Shown here piece by piece: positions 38,079 through 45,993 of a stretch of DNA of 64,000 bases. Position 1 is the first letter of the stretch, and every line of letters begins with the position of its first letter. The DNA is from Microthrixaceae bacterium (GTDB taxonomy: Bacteria; Actinomycetota; Acidimicrobiia; Acidimicrobiales; Microtrichaceae). The DNA lies in NCBI GenBank assembly GCA_020637215.1, contig JACJWI010000010.1, forward strand, positions 1 through 64,000, written 5' to 3'. The translations under genes were made by a program, and so were the position numbers. Below the pieces are notes generated by a model. That model was given only the letters and a program-made list of their open reading frames with translations. It was not told where the DNA came from and did not search any database.

Positions 38079-40286
38079 TCAGGACCCGGAGGTGGCCCGG
38101 TCGCGTAGTTCGAACTTGAGGACCTTGCCGCTGGCGTTGAGCGGTAGGGCGTCGATGATCTCGACCCGGCGGGGGACCTTGTAGTTGGCCATGTGCTCCC
38201 GGGCCCAGGCAATGACCGCATCGCCGTCGAGCTCGGCACCGGCGGTCGGCACCACGAACGCGACGCCCACCTCTCCCATCCGCTCGTCGGGCACGCCGAC
38301 GACGGCCACCTGGGCGATGTCGGGATGGGCCCCGAGGAGCTGCTCGATCTCGGCGGGGTAGGCGTTGAACCCGCCGACGATGAACATGTCCTTGGTGCGG
38401 TCGGTGATGCGCAGGTAGCCGCGGGCGTCGAGCGTGCCGACGTCGCCGGTGTGCAGCCACCCGTCGGGGTCGACGGCCTCGGCGGTCTGCTCCGGGTCCT
38501 CGAAGTACTCCCGCATGACGTTGTAGCCCCGCACCAGGACCTCGCCGGGCTGGTCCGGGCCGAGCCGGTTGCCGTCGGGATCCGCGATGACGACCTCGAC
38601 GCCGGGGATGGCCCGACCGGAGGTCGTGGCGATCGTCTCGGCGCCGTCCTCGCGTCGGCAGACGGTGACCACCCCGCACGCCTCGGTGAGCCCGTAGGCG
38701 GTGAGCACGGTCTCGAACCCGAGCTGCTCCTCCATGGCGACGACGAGCTCGACGGGCACCACCGCCGCGCCGGTGACCGCCAGGCGCAGCGTGTCGACCC
38801 GGGACCGGTCGAAGCGGGGGTGGTTCAGCAGCGTCTGGTACAGCGTCGGCGGTCCGGGGATCATGCTGATGCGCTCGGCCTCGATGGCGTCGATGGCGGC
38901 CTCGACGTCGAACACCGGCAACGGGACCATGGTCGCCCCGGTCATCAGACACGCCAGGATGCCGGCCTTGTAGCCGAAGGTGTGGAAGAACGGGTTGATG
39001 ATCAGGTAGCGGTCCTCAGCGCGAAGCCCGACGAGGGTCGACCAGTCGAGGAATGCCCGCAGCGTCGCGGCGTGGGTCTGGACCACGCCCTTGGGGGCGC
39101 CGGTCGTGCCCGAGGTGAACAGCACGTCGGACACGTCGTTCCCGTCGAGCGCGGCAATCCGGGCGTCGAGCTCGGCGTCGGGCACCGCGTCGCCGCCGGC
39201 GAGGAGCTCGTCGAGGGTGATCGCGCCGGCCGGCCGCGCCCCGGTGTCGCGCAGCAGGACGATGCCCTCGAGGGTGTCGGGGCGTCCGGCGGCGTCGAGC
39301 ATGGACACGTAGTCGTTGCCGAGGAACCCCTCGACGGTGAGCAGCAGGCGGGCCCGGCTGCGGGCGAGGATGTCGGCGGCTTCCAGGCCCTTGTAGCGGG
39401 TGTTGAGCGGGACGAGAGCGGCGCCGGCGGACTGCAGGCCGAGGACCGCGACCACCCACTCCCAGCAGTTGGGCGCCCAGATCGCCACGCGGTCACCGGG
39501 CTCGACGCCCGCGGCGATCAGGCCCTTGGCCATGTTGTCGACCCGGCGGCGCAGCTCGGCCCAGTCGAGCCGCACCGGCTCGTCACCGGCGAGGTCGACC
39601 ACCGCCTCGGCGGTGCCGTGGCGCTCCGCGGCGTCGCGCACCAGCGCCGGCACCGACGCCCAGCGGAGGTCGCCGCGGGTGCCGTCGCCGGCGGCCTCAC
39701 CGGGAGTCGTTGCGTCTGTCGACATGGGTCCGTCCTCCGTCACGACGTCATCTTGCTGCGCCGGGCCGAGTGCATCGCCGGCGACTGTACCGGGCGCCCG
39801 AGCGGCTCGATCCGGGCCGGGGCGCTCCTCGCCGAACCGGTCGCGCAGGCGCCGGTGGCGGTGGGTGAACAGGAACCCGACGAGAGCGGCGACGAGCGGC
39901 CGGGCGACCGCGAGTCGCGGCGTGACCTCCAGACGATCGGTGACCCGGGAACCGGAGCCTTCGGCGACCACGTCGCGGTCGTGTCGCCACCGGGCCTGCA
40001 TCCAGCTGCGGGAGTCCTCGCGGAACGATCCGCCCTCGCGGCCGGAGTCGGCCACCTCGAGCAACCGGAACGAGTGCCGGTCGAACGGCACGAGCCCGAA
40101 CGCGAGCAGCCAGCTGGTGAAGCTCACCTGGGGGCCGGTCAACCGATCGCGGTCCGTGGGGTGGGTCATGCGCACGAACGGGGCGAGCTCGAGGTTGACG
40201 CCTGCCATCGACGAGGCGTGGGCCCACACCGGACCCGGTGGCGCCGCCAGGCGGCTCGTGCGTTCCACCACGATCGGTGCGGTCAT
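38079..40286 (-). CDS. SRPBCC domain fused in frame to FadD3-like acyl-CoA synthetase
   Basis: One open frame of 735 residues. Residues 1 to about 152 form an SRPBCC/polyketide-cyclase-type lipid-binding domain (VERTSRLAAPPGPVWAHASS; FRLLEVADSGREGGSF; GSRVTDRLEVTPRLAVARPL). Residues 188-735 are an ANL ligase: P-loop FTSGTTGAPKGVV, LIINPFFHTFGYKAGILACL, AYGLTEACGV, GWLHTGDVGTLD and the lysine in LNASGKVLKFELRD. The ligase closely resembles FadD3 (steroid C/D-ring propionate CoA ligase) from memory. An ATG at 39725 (residue 188) has GGAGGA 7 nt upstream, so a free 548-residue ligase may also be made. No stop separates the parts; the linker is low in complexity. The LLM gene follows after 13 nt. 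Confidence 0.75.
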   Translation of the reverse strand: MTAPIVVERTSRLAAPPGPVWAHASSMAGVNLELAPFVRMTHPTDRDRLTGPQVSFTSWLLAFGLVPFDRHSFRLLEVADSGREGGSFREDSRSWMQARWRHDRDVVAEGSGSRVTDRLEVTPRLAVARPLVAALVGFLFTHRHRRLRDRFGEERPGPDRAARAPGTVAGDALGPAQQDDVVTEDGPMSTDATTPGEAAGDGTRGDLRWASVPALVRDAAERHGTAEAVVDLAGDEPVRLDWAELRRRVDNMAKGLIAAGVEPGDRVAIWAPNCWEWVVAVLGLQSAGAALVPLNTRYKGLEAADILARSRARLLLTVEGFLGNDYVSMLDAAGRPDTLEGIVLLRDTGARPAGAITLDELLAGGDAVPDAELDARIAALDGNDVSDVLFTSGTTGAPKGVVQTHAATLRAFLDWSTLVGLRAEDRYLIINPFFHTFGYKAGILACLMTGATMVPLPVFDVEAAIDAIEAERISMIPGPPTLYQTLLNHPRFDRSRVDTLRLAVTGAAVVPVELVVAMEEQLGFETVLTAYGLTEACGVVTVCRREDGAETIATTSGRAIPGVEVVIADPDGNRLGPDQPGEVLVRGYNVMREYFEDPEQTAEAVDPDGWLHTGDVGTLDARGYLRITDRTKDMFIVGGFNAYPAEIEQLLGAHPDIAQVAVVGVPDERMGEVGVAFVVPTAGAELDGDAVIAWAREHMANYKVPRRVEIIDALPLNASGKVLKFELRDRATSGS
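39723..39738 (-). promoter_or_regulatory. Internal ribosome-binding site and start of the FadD3-like part
   Basis: GGAGGA on the minus strand (39733-39738) lies 7 nt before an in-frame ATG (39723-39725) inside the fused frame. This is one of the strongest Shine-Dalgarno matches in the window and suggests separate translation of the ligase. Confidence 0.55.
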
Positions 40287-40337
40287 GTCTCCCCCTGACC
40301 CGATCAGCGGAGCCCCCGGTGCGGCCCGGGATTCGGC

Positions 40338-41609
40338 TCAGTTGCCCTCGCCCAGCGCGCCCGCCGCCCGCAGGGCGGCGATGCGCTCGCCGTCGTAGCC
40401 GAGCACGCTGCCGAGCACCTCGTCGTTGTGCTGACCCGCGGTCGGCGCCGGGGTGGGATCCGGCAGCTCGGCGTCGAGGAACTTGAGCGGCGTGCCGATC
40501 ATGTCGGCGCCGTGGGTCTCGTGCGGCATGAACCCGAACCGGTCGAGGAACTGGGGGTCATCGGCCAGGGTCTGGGGCGTGTTGACCGGGGCGATCGTCG
40601 TGTTGACGGTGCCGGACCACTCCACCCACTCGGCGGTGGTGCGGGTGGCGAAGATCGCCGCCAGCTCGCGGCGCATCTCGGTGTTGCCCCGGGCGTGGTC
40701 GCCGTAGGTGTTGCCGGGCCACCGCTCGAACATGTCCATCCGATCGACGCCCGTGCAGAAGTTCTTCCAGAACTCCTGCTCGGAGGCCATGAACAGGACG
40801 AACCCGTCGGAGGACTCGTAGACCTGGTAGCGGACGCCCTCTTCCATGCCGGCGGTGCCGGGGGCACGACGCTCGTAGTCGTCGGCCTTGTTGCCGGTGA
40901 CCTCGGACTCGGGCCGCTCGTAGGCCTTCCAGGTCTCGCTGCGCAGCCAGTCCATGGCCGCCGCGGCGTCGGACTGCGCGATCTCCAGGAACGACCCCTC
41001 GCCGGTGGCCCGCGCCTTGGTGATGCCGGCCAGCACGCCGAGGGCTCCGAACAGCGGTCCGGCGTGGATGCCGATCGAGGCGTGCTCGGGCAGGTACGGG
41101 AAGCCGTCGTCGTTGAATGTCGGGTTCACGATGCCGGCCCAGGTGTCGTACGCGATGCCGTGGCTGGGGAGGTTGGCGTACGGGCCGGTCATGCCGTAGC
41201 CGGAGATGGTGCAGAACACGAGCCGGGGGTTGATCTCGAGCAGGTCCTCGTAGCCGAGGCCGCGTCGGGCCAGGGCACCGGGCCGCATGGCCTCGATGAC
41301 CGCGTCGGCGTCGCGCACGAGGTCCCGGAACACGTCTTGGGCCTCGTCGGTGCGCAGGTCGAGCGTGAGGGACTTCTTGCCGCGGTGGATGTGCCAGTGC
41401 AGCAGCGAGCTGCCCTCGATGATCGGCCACGTCATCTGGCGGATGTAGTCGCCCGCGGGCGGCTCGACCTTGATGACCTCGGCGCCGAGGTCGGCCAGGT
41501 GGGTGCCGACGGCGCCCGGGCCGAGCAGGGACACCTCGATGACCCGGACCCCGGCGAGGGGCGCGGCGCCGCTCGGGCTCGGTCGGACGGGGTCGGCTTC
41601 GGCGGGCAT
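40338..41609 (-). CDS. CaiB/BaiF family (class III) CoA transferase or racemase
   Basis: A 423-residue class III CoA-transferase-family protein, a group that also includes alpha-methylacyl-CoA racemase. The N-terminal motif is VRVIEVSLLGPGAVGTHLAD followed by LGAEVIKVEPP. The catalytic Asp is Asp214 in FLEIAQSDAAAAMDWL. RGKKSLTLDLRTDEA, then VFCTISGYGMTGPYANLPSH, are family blocks. It could move CoA between acids or epimerise a 2-methylacyl-CoA such as a sterol side chain; the sequence does not decide. The ATG at 41609 follows GGAGGA. A perfect CTGACG palindrome abutting a TACGAT -10 box lies 35 nt upstream. It is downstream of a lipoprotein gene on the same strand, but with its own promoter. 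Confidence 0.85.
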   Translation of the reverse strand: MPAEADPVRPSPSGAAPLAGVRVIEVSLLGPGAVGTHLADLGAEVIKVEPPAGDYIRQMTWPIIEGSSLLHWHIHRGKKSLTLDLRTDEAQDVFRDLVRDADAVIEAMRPGALARRGLGYEDLLEINPRLVFCTISGYGMTGPYANLPSHGIAYDTWAGIVNPTFNDDGFPYLPEHASIGIHAGPLFGALGVLAGITKARATGEGSFLEIAQSDAAAAMDWLRSETWKAYERPESEVTGNKADDYERRAPGTAGMEEGVRYQVYESSDGFVLFMASEQEFWKNFCTGVDRMDMFERWPGNTYGDHARGNTEMRRELAAIFATRTTAEWVEWSGTVNTTIAPVNTPQTLADDPQFLDRFGFMPHETHGADMIGTPLKFLDAELPDPTPAPTAGQHNDEVLGSVLGYDGERIAALRAAGALGEGN

Positions 41610-41643
41610 GGTTCCTCCGGACGCGCCGGCTCCGGCGCGGGAT

Positions 41644-41658
41644 CTGACGGGTCGTCAG
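41644..41658. promoter_or_regulatory. Palindromic operator CTGACG-N3-CGTCAG (CaiB-type gene)
   Basis: A 6-3-6 palindrome with spacer GGT; symmetry continues outward to 41641-41661. It abuts the -10 box at 41659-41664, exactly as at the SDR gene (12716). Confidence 0.7.
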
Positions 41659-41664
41659 ATCGTA
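41659..41664 (-). promoter_or_regulatory. -10 box of the CaiB-type gene promoter
   Basis: TACGAT on the minus strand, directly next to the operator. It lies 8 bp before the stop of the upstream lipoprotein gene. Confidence 0.45.
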
Positions 41665-41671
41665 GCGGAGG

Positions 41672-42808
41672 TCAACGGATGCGGTAGCTCCCGTCGGCGA
41701 CCTTCATCGGCGTCGGGTCGACCACCTCGAACTGCCCGATCGTCAACGACCGCAGGCCGTCGAGATCGGCGTCGTCCCAGCGGACGTCGGGTTCGCCGGA
41801 GATCGCCGCGTGGGGCCCGGTGTCGACCAGGACCACGCCGTGGTCCTTCATCGCCTGGGCGACGACCCGGGCCTGGGGGCGCAGGCCCGAGATGTCGACG
41901 TCGGCGCGCAGGCGGAACCACGTCCCCATCGGCGGAGCGGCCGGATCGGTCGAACGTCCGTCCGAGCGGCTGGCCGGCCAGGTCGCGCCGGCGCCGATGT
42001 CGGGCAGCACCATGCTCAGCGCGTGGTCGACGCGACTCGAGGCGACCTCGTCGTAGCGGACGAGGCCCGCCAGCATCGACAGGCCCGACGCGGTCACCGT
42101 CCCCGTCGGGGGGATCGTGTTGGACGAGAGGTCGAGGCGGACGACCCGGTCCGCGTACCAGCTGCCCGGGTGCAGGAGCGCCGCGAACACGTTCTCGCCG
42201 GGCGCCTGCGCGTTGATCAGCTCCCAGGACTCGCAGCGGTGGGTGTCGACGGTGAGCAGGTGCCGGTCCCAGGCCCGGTCGGGCCACCCCTCGAAGCGGG
42301 GGTCGTCCGGCCACGGAACCGACTGGTTCTCCGACACCGACTGGTACATCGAGGCGACCGCGACGAAGGAGCGGGGAGCGGTGCGGGAGTCGATCAGGTT
42401 GGTCGGGTACCCCGAGCGCGAGCCCATCCACGTCGCGGCGCTGAACCCGGGGAGCAGGGTCTCCGACGGCCCGATCGCCGCGATGGTCGCGCCGCTGCTG
42501 CTGCGCACCGGCAGCGATGCGATCGACGCGTGGAACGCGTGGTCGACCGGGAACAGGTCGCACCCCCCGATCCCCGCTCGGGCACCTGCGGTGACGTAGG
42601 TCGTCGGACGGGTCGTGACGGGTGCAGCGGGAGCGGGCGCCCGCGACGCGTCCAGCGCCGGCGTCGAGCCGTGGCCCGACGAGTTCCGGGAGGCAGGGGC
42701 GCAGGCCGCGAGCAGGCCGGCGACTCCGATCAGGGTGAGCGCCCCGAGGGCACGGCGACCGGTCGGGGATCCGGAACGGGAGCGGCGGAGATGTCGGTCT
42801 CGTGACAT
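41672..42808 (-). CDS. Putative lipoprotein, unknown function
   Basis: A 378-residue exported protein. It has an Arg-rich N-terminus, a hydrophobic segment and a lipobox (GVAGLLAAC) with the acylated Cys at residue 36, so it is probably anchored to the outer face of the membrane. A Ser/Ala/Pro-rich stretch follows. The mature domain contains GIGGCDLFPVDHAFHASIAS, RRCESWELINAQAP-like Cys (DTHRCESWELINAQ) and a C-terminal HGVVLVDTGPHAAISGEPDV. The first and middle Cys could form a disulfide. I do not recognise the family; the start-to-end pattern suggests a beta-rich carbohydrate- or cell-wall-related protein. The ATG at 42808 is the first start in frame. A 199-bp divergent gap separates it from an AMP-ligase gene. 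Confidence 0.65.
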   Translation of the reverse strand: MSRDRHLRRSRSGSPTGRRALGALTLIGVAGLLAACAPASRNSSGHGSTPALDASRAPAPAAPVTTRPTTYVTAGARAGIGGCDLFPVDHAFHASIASLPVRSSSGATIAAIGPSETLLPGFSAATWMGSRSGYPTNLIDSRTAPRSFVAVASMYQSVSENQSVPWPDDPRFEGWPDRAWDRHLLTVDTHRCESWELINAQAPGENVFAALLHPGSWYADRVVRLDLSSNTIPPTGTVTASGLSMLAGLVRYDEVASSRVDHALSMVLPDIGAGATWPASRSDGRSTDPAAPPMGTWFRLRADVDISGLRPQARVVAQAMKDHGVVLVDTGPHAAISGEPDVRWDDADLDGLRSLTIGQFEVVDPTPMKVADGSYRIR

Positions 42809-42995
42809 GGAGATCGGGTCCTGAGGGGTGGGACGACGGGGTGCTGTGTCCCGGGTATCGACGGGGGGTCCTCCATCCTTGAGCGGGCTTCGGGGTGCTG
42901 TCTCGCGATCTGCGGGGGAAATGTTGCACCCCCATTACGGGATGGACATCGTTTCGTCATCTTCTGTGCCGGTCCCGTCGGTGCCGCGGCACCCG

Positions 42996-43001
42996 TAAGC
43001 T
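42996..43001 (+). promoter_or_regulatory. -10 box of a leaderless promoter (AMP-ligase)
   Basis: TAAGCT, a TANNNT match, ends 6 nt before the GTG at 43008. Inferred. Confidence 0.45.
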
Positions 43002-43007
43002 CCCGGC

Positions 43008-44534
43008 GTGCTCGGCGAGATCGTGCGGACCGCGGCCGACCGCTTCGGTGACCGAGAGGTGCTGCGCCGCGCGACCGACGCGCTGACCTACCGCGACCTC
43101 GACGCGGCGGCCGACCGCGTCGCTGCCGGCCTGGTTCACCGGGGGATCGGTCCCGGCGACGTCGTGTCCGACGTGCTGCCGTCGTGTGCCGAGTGGGTGG
43201 TCCTCGCGGTCGCCCTCGATCGGATCGGCGCCGTCCACGCCCCGGTCAGCCCCAAGCTCACCGCGCCCGAGAGGGCCGAACTGGTCGCCCTGGTCGCCCC
43301 TGACCTGGTGGTCACCGACCGTGCCGGCGTCGAGGGTCTGCCGTTGCGGTCCGACGTCGTGGTGGTGGAGCCCGGCGACCGGGGTGAGCCGCTGTGGGGT
43401 CCCCGCAGACCGACGACGCCCGACACCGGCGACCGGCCCGGTCCGACGACCGACGACCCCGGTCGTGTCACCACGATCTGCTTCACCTCCGGGACCACCG
43501 GGCGGGCCAAGGGAGCGGTGTTCACCGTCGCCCACCAGCGGGCGGTGCAGGACCTCGACCTGGGCGAGGGCGCCGAGCAGCGTTGGGGCGGCGGCGCCGC
43601 CATGTTGGCCTCGACCCAGTTCGCCCACGTGGGCATGGCGTTGAAGCTGCCCTGGTACCTGCGGACCGGTTCGACCCTGCACGTCCTCGACACCTGGCGG
43701 GCCGACGACGCCCTGCGCCTGGTCGCCGAGCACCGGATGCCCACCATCGGCGTGGTCGCTCCCCAGCTCGCGCTCATGCTGCGCTCACCGCTGATGGAGT
43801 CCCTCGACCTGGGATCGGTCTCGGCGATCATCGCCGGCGGGGCCGCGTCGCCGCCCGGGCTCGTGCAGGAGGCCCGCGAGCGCTTCGGCGCGGCCTACTC
43901 GATCCGCTACTCCTCGACCGAGTCCGGCGGCGTCGGACTCGGCACCGCGTTCGACGCGGATGACGACGAGGCGCTGCACACGATCGGCCGACCCCGAGCG
44001 GGAGTCGAGGCGAGGGTCACCGACGAGGACGACGGTCCGCTGCCCGACGGCGAGGTCGGCGAGCTGCAGATCCGCTCCGCGGCGGTGATGGACCGCTACT
44101 GGAACGACCCCGATGCGACCGCGGCGGCGTTGACGACGGACCGCTGGCTGCGCACCGGCGACCTGGCCGTGCGTCGCGACGACGGCTGCTACGTCCTGTC
44201 GGGTCGACGCACCGACATGTACATCCGCGGGGGCTACAACGTGTTCCCCGAAGAGGTGGAGGCCGCGTTGTCGGACCACCCGGCGGTGGCGGCGGTGGCC
44301 GTCGCGCCCCGACCCGACGAGGTCATGGGCGAGATCGGCGTCGCCGTCGTCGTGGCCCGGGACCCGGCGACCGCACCCTCGTTGCAGGACCTCCGCGACC
44401 ACGCGGCGACGCGGCTGGCCCGCCACAAGCTGCCCGAGGACGTGGTCGTGGTGCCGCGACTGCCGCTGACCACCGTGGCCAAGCTCGACCGGGCGGCCCT
44501 GGCCGGCATCGTCGCCGATCGGAGCCCCACGTGA
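43008..44534 (+). CDS. AMP-dependent acyl-CoA synthetase/ligase
   Basis: A 508-residue ANL ligase. The P-loop is CFTSGTTGRAKGAV, the adenylate site RYSSTESGG, then WLRTGDLAVRRDDGCY, hinge GRRTDMYIRGGYNVFPEEVE and a C-terminal Lys in LPLTTVAKLDRAAL, the catalytic Lys position being T-V-A-K rather than the usual G-K. It is a general medium/long-chain acid ligase type; the substrate is unknown. The GTG at 43008 is supported by the -10 box. The stop TGA overlaps the GTG of the next gene (44531-44534), so the DUF4262 gene is coupled to it. Confidence 0.85.
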   Translation: MLGEIVRTAADRFGDREVLRRATDALTYRDLDAAADRVAAGLVHRGIGPGDVVSDVLPSCAEWVVLAVALDRIGAVHAPVSPKLTAPERAELVALVAPDLVVTDRAGVEGLPLRSDVVVVEPGDRGEPLWGPRRPTTPDTGDRPGPTTDDPGRVTTICFTSGTTGRAKGAVFTVAHQRAVQDLDLGEGAEQRWGGGAAMLASTQFAHVGMALKLPWYLRTGSTLHVLDTWRADDALRLVAEHRMPTIGVVAPQLALMLRSPLMESLDLGSVSAIIAGGAASPPGLVQEARERFGAAYSIRYSSTESGGVGLGTAFDADDDEALHTIGRPRAGVEARVTDEDDGPLPDGEVGELQIRSAAVMDRYWNDPDATAAALTTDRWLRTGDLAVRRDDGCYVLSGRRTDMYIRGGYNVFPEEVEAALSDHPAVAAVAVAPRPDEVMGEIGVAVVVARDPATAPSLQDLRDHAATRLARHKLPEDVVVVPRLPLTTVAKLDRAALAGIVADRSPT

Positions 44535-45028
44535 CCGACGACGTCTTCCCCGACCGCAACATGGAGCACCTGGACAAGCTGGCCTGGGTGATCGAGGACC
44601 AGGGCTGGGTCGCGGATCCGGTCGAGGCCGACGCCGGACCACCGCCGCGGCCGGGGTACACGTACACGATCGGCTTCGAGACCGCCTTCGACCGTCCCGA
44701 GGTCGTGATCTTCGGGCTCCAGGCCGTGGCCGCCCGGGGGCTCCTCGGCATGATCGCGGACCAGCATCGGGGCGGCGTCGTGCTCCCGGTCGACGGCGTG
44801 TTCGTCGGTCTGCTCGAGTCCGATCTTCCGTGCGCCCTGCTCACCGTCGACCTCGCCGTGCACGCGGCGCGGTTCCCCGACGCGTCCGCGTTCCACGCGG
44901 GACGTGGAGTGGGCGCCGACCGCTGGCGGATGCTGCAGTTCGTGTGGCCCGACCGCAACGGTCGGCTGCCGTGGGACCAGGACTACGACCCTCGCCTGCG
45001 GGTGGCCCAGCCGGTCATCGGCACCTGA
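44531..45028 (+). CDS. DUF4262 protein
   Basis: A 165-residue DUF4262 protein. Family blocks are the opening HLDKLAWVIEDQGWVADPVE, PGYTYTIGFETAFDRPEVVI, FGLQAVAARGLLGMIADQHR, and the C-terminal FVWPDRNGRLPWDQDYDPRL with the conserved W-P-D-x-x-G-x-x-P-W. Function is unknown; members are small cytoplasmic proteins sometimes found near toxin-like genes, but nothing here supports that. The GTG start at 44531 overlaps the stop of the AMP-ligase (GTGA). Length is normal for the family. Confidence 0.85.
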   Translation: MTDDVFPDRNMEHLDKLAWVIEDQGWVADPVEADAGPPPRPGYTYTIGFETAFDRPEVVIFGLQAVAARGLLGMIADQHRGGVVLPVDGVFVGLLESDLPCALLTVDLAVHAARFPDASAFHAGRGVGADRWRMLQFVWPDRNGRLPWDQDYDPRLRVAQPVIGT

Positions 45029-45152
45029 CGTCCGTGTGCGAGAACGACCTCTGCCGCGTCGATCCCACACGCGGACACCGGGAACGTCGACCCGGTGAGC
45101 CTCCCGCCGCGCCGAAGCTTCAGGACCGTCCGCCGCCCGCCGATGGGAACCG

Positions 45153-45971
45153 GTGAACGCCGCGCTCCTGGTCCTGTCCGCCGTCATCGGCATCGTCGCC
45201 GGATGGCAGCTCACGGTGCCCGTGCACCGCTACAAGGAGCTCCGCCCGCTCACCCCCCGCGACGTCGCCGCCGAGGTCGGCACCGCCGACCAGCCACCGC
45301 CGGTCATCCGCGCCGAGTACCGCCAGGCCCGTTGCCCGCACTGCCACCACGTCTACCGGGCCGCCGACGTCGTCCCGGTCCTCAGCTGGTTCCGCGGCTG
45401 CCCCTCCTGCGGTGAGCGCCTGGCGTTCACCGTCCCGCTGCTGCAGGTCGTGGTCCCGGTCGCCATGGTCCTGACGGTGGCCACCACCAGCTCGGGTTGG
45501 GTCGCTCTCCCCTATCTGTGGCTGGTCGTCGTGTTGGCCGCGGTCGCGATCATCGACCTGCGCATCTGGCTCATCCCGTGGTGGATGCCGTGGGTCGGCG
45601 CCGCGGTCGGCTTCGTGCTGATCTGCGCCATGTCGCTGGTGATCGGGGCACCGGACGCCATCGTTCGCGCCGTCATCAGCGGCGTCGTGATGTTCGGCCT
45701 GTTCTTCGTCCTGTGGCTGGTCGCCCCGGGCAAGCTCGGCTTCGGCGACGTGCGCCTGATGTTCCTGCTCGGCCTGTTCCTCGGCTGGTTCAGCCTGGTG
45801 CTGCCGATCTACGGGCTCCTGTTCGGCAGCCTCATCGGACTGGCCATGGGGATCGGCTCGCTCGTCGCCCGCCGGGGGACGCGGTTCCCGTTCGGCCCGG
45901 CGCTGGCGCTGGGCGCCCTGATGGCCCTGTGGCTCAACGGTCCGCTGCTCAACAGCCTCGGGATGGGCTGA
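45153..45971 (+). CDS. Prepilin peptidase (type IV leader peptidase)
   Basis: A 272-residue membrane aspartic peptidase that cleaves and methylates prepilins. Two C-x-x-C pairs form the cytoplasmic zinc site (CPHC at 61-64, CPSC at 83-86). The catalytic Asp135 is in AIIDLRIWLIP and Asp199 in the G-x-G-D motif LGFGDVRLMF. Eight hydrophobic segments are visible. The N-terminal loop (LTPRDVAAEVGTADQPPP) is longer than usual. No pilin, GspE or pilC gene is in the window; the pilin-like protein at 17726 lacks a cleavage motif. The GTG at 45153 gives the normal first helix. It converges with the SGNH hydrolase gene. Confidence 0.9.
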   Translation: MNAALLVLSAVIGIVAGWQLTVPVHRYKELRPLTPRDVAAEVGTADQPPPVIRAEYRQARCPHCHHVYRAADVVPVLSWFRGCPSCGERLAFTVPLLQVVVPVAMVLTVATTSSGWVALPYLWLVVVLAAVAIIDLRIWLIPWWMPWVGAAVGFVLICAMSLVIGAPDAIVRAVISGVVMFGLFFVLWLVAPGKLGFGDVRLMFLLGLFLGWFSLVLPIYGLLFGSLIGLAMGIGSLVARRGTRFPFGPALALGALMALWLNGPLLNSLGMG

Positions 45972-45993
45972 GGGGTCGCCGGGACCCGGGCGG

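Noticed and set aside
45031..45076. Hairpin between the DUF4262 and prepilin peptidase genes
   Set aside because: GTCCGTGTG and CACACGCGGAC pair only imperfectly, with a loop of more than 25 nt. This is too weak to call.
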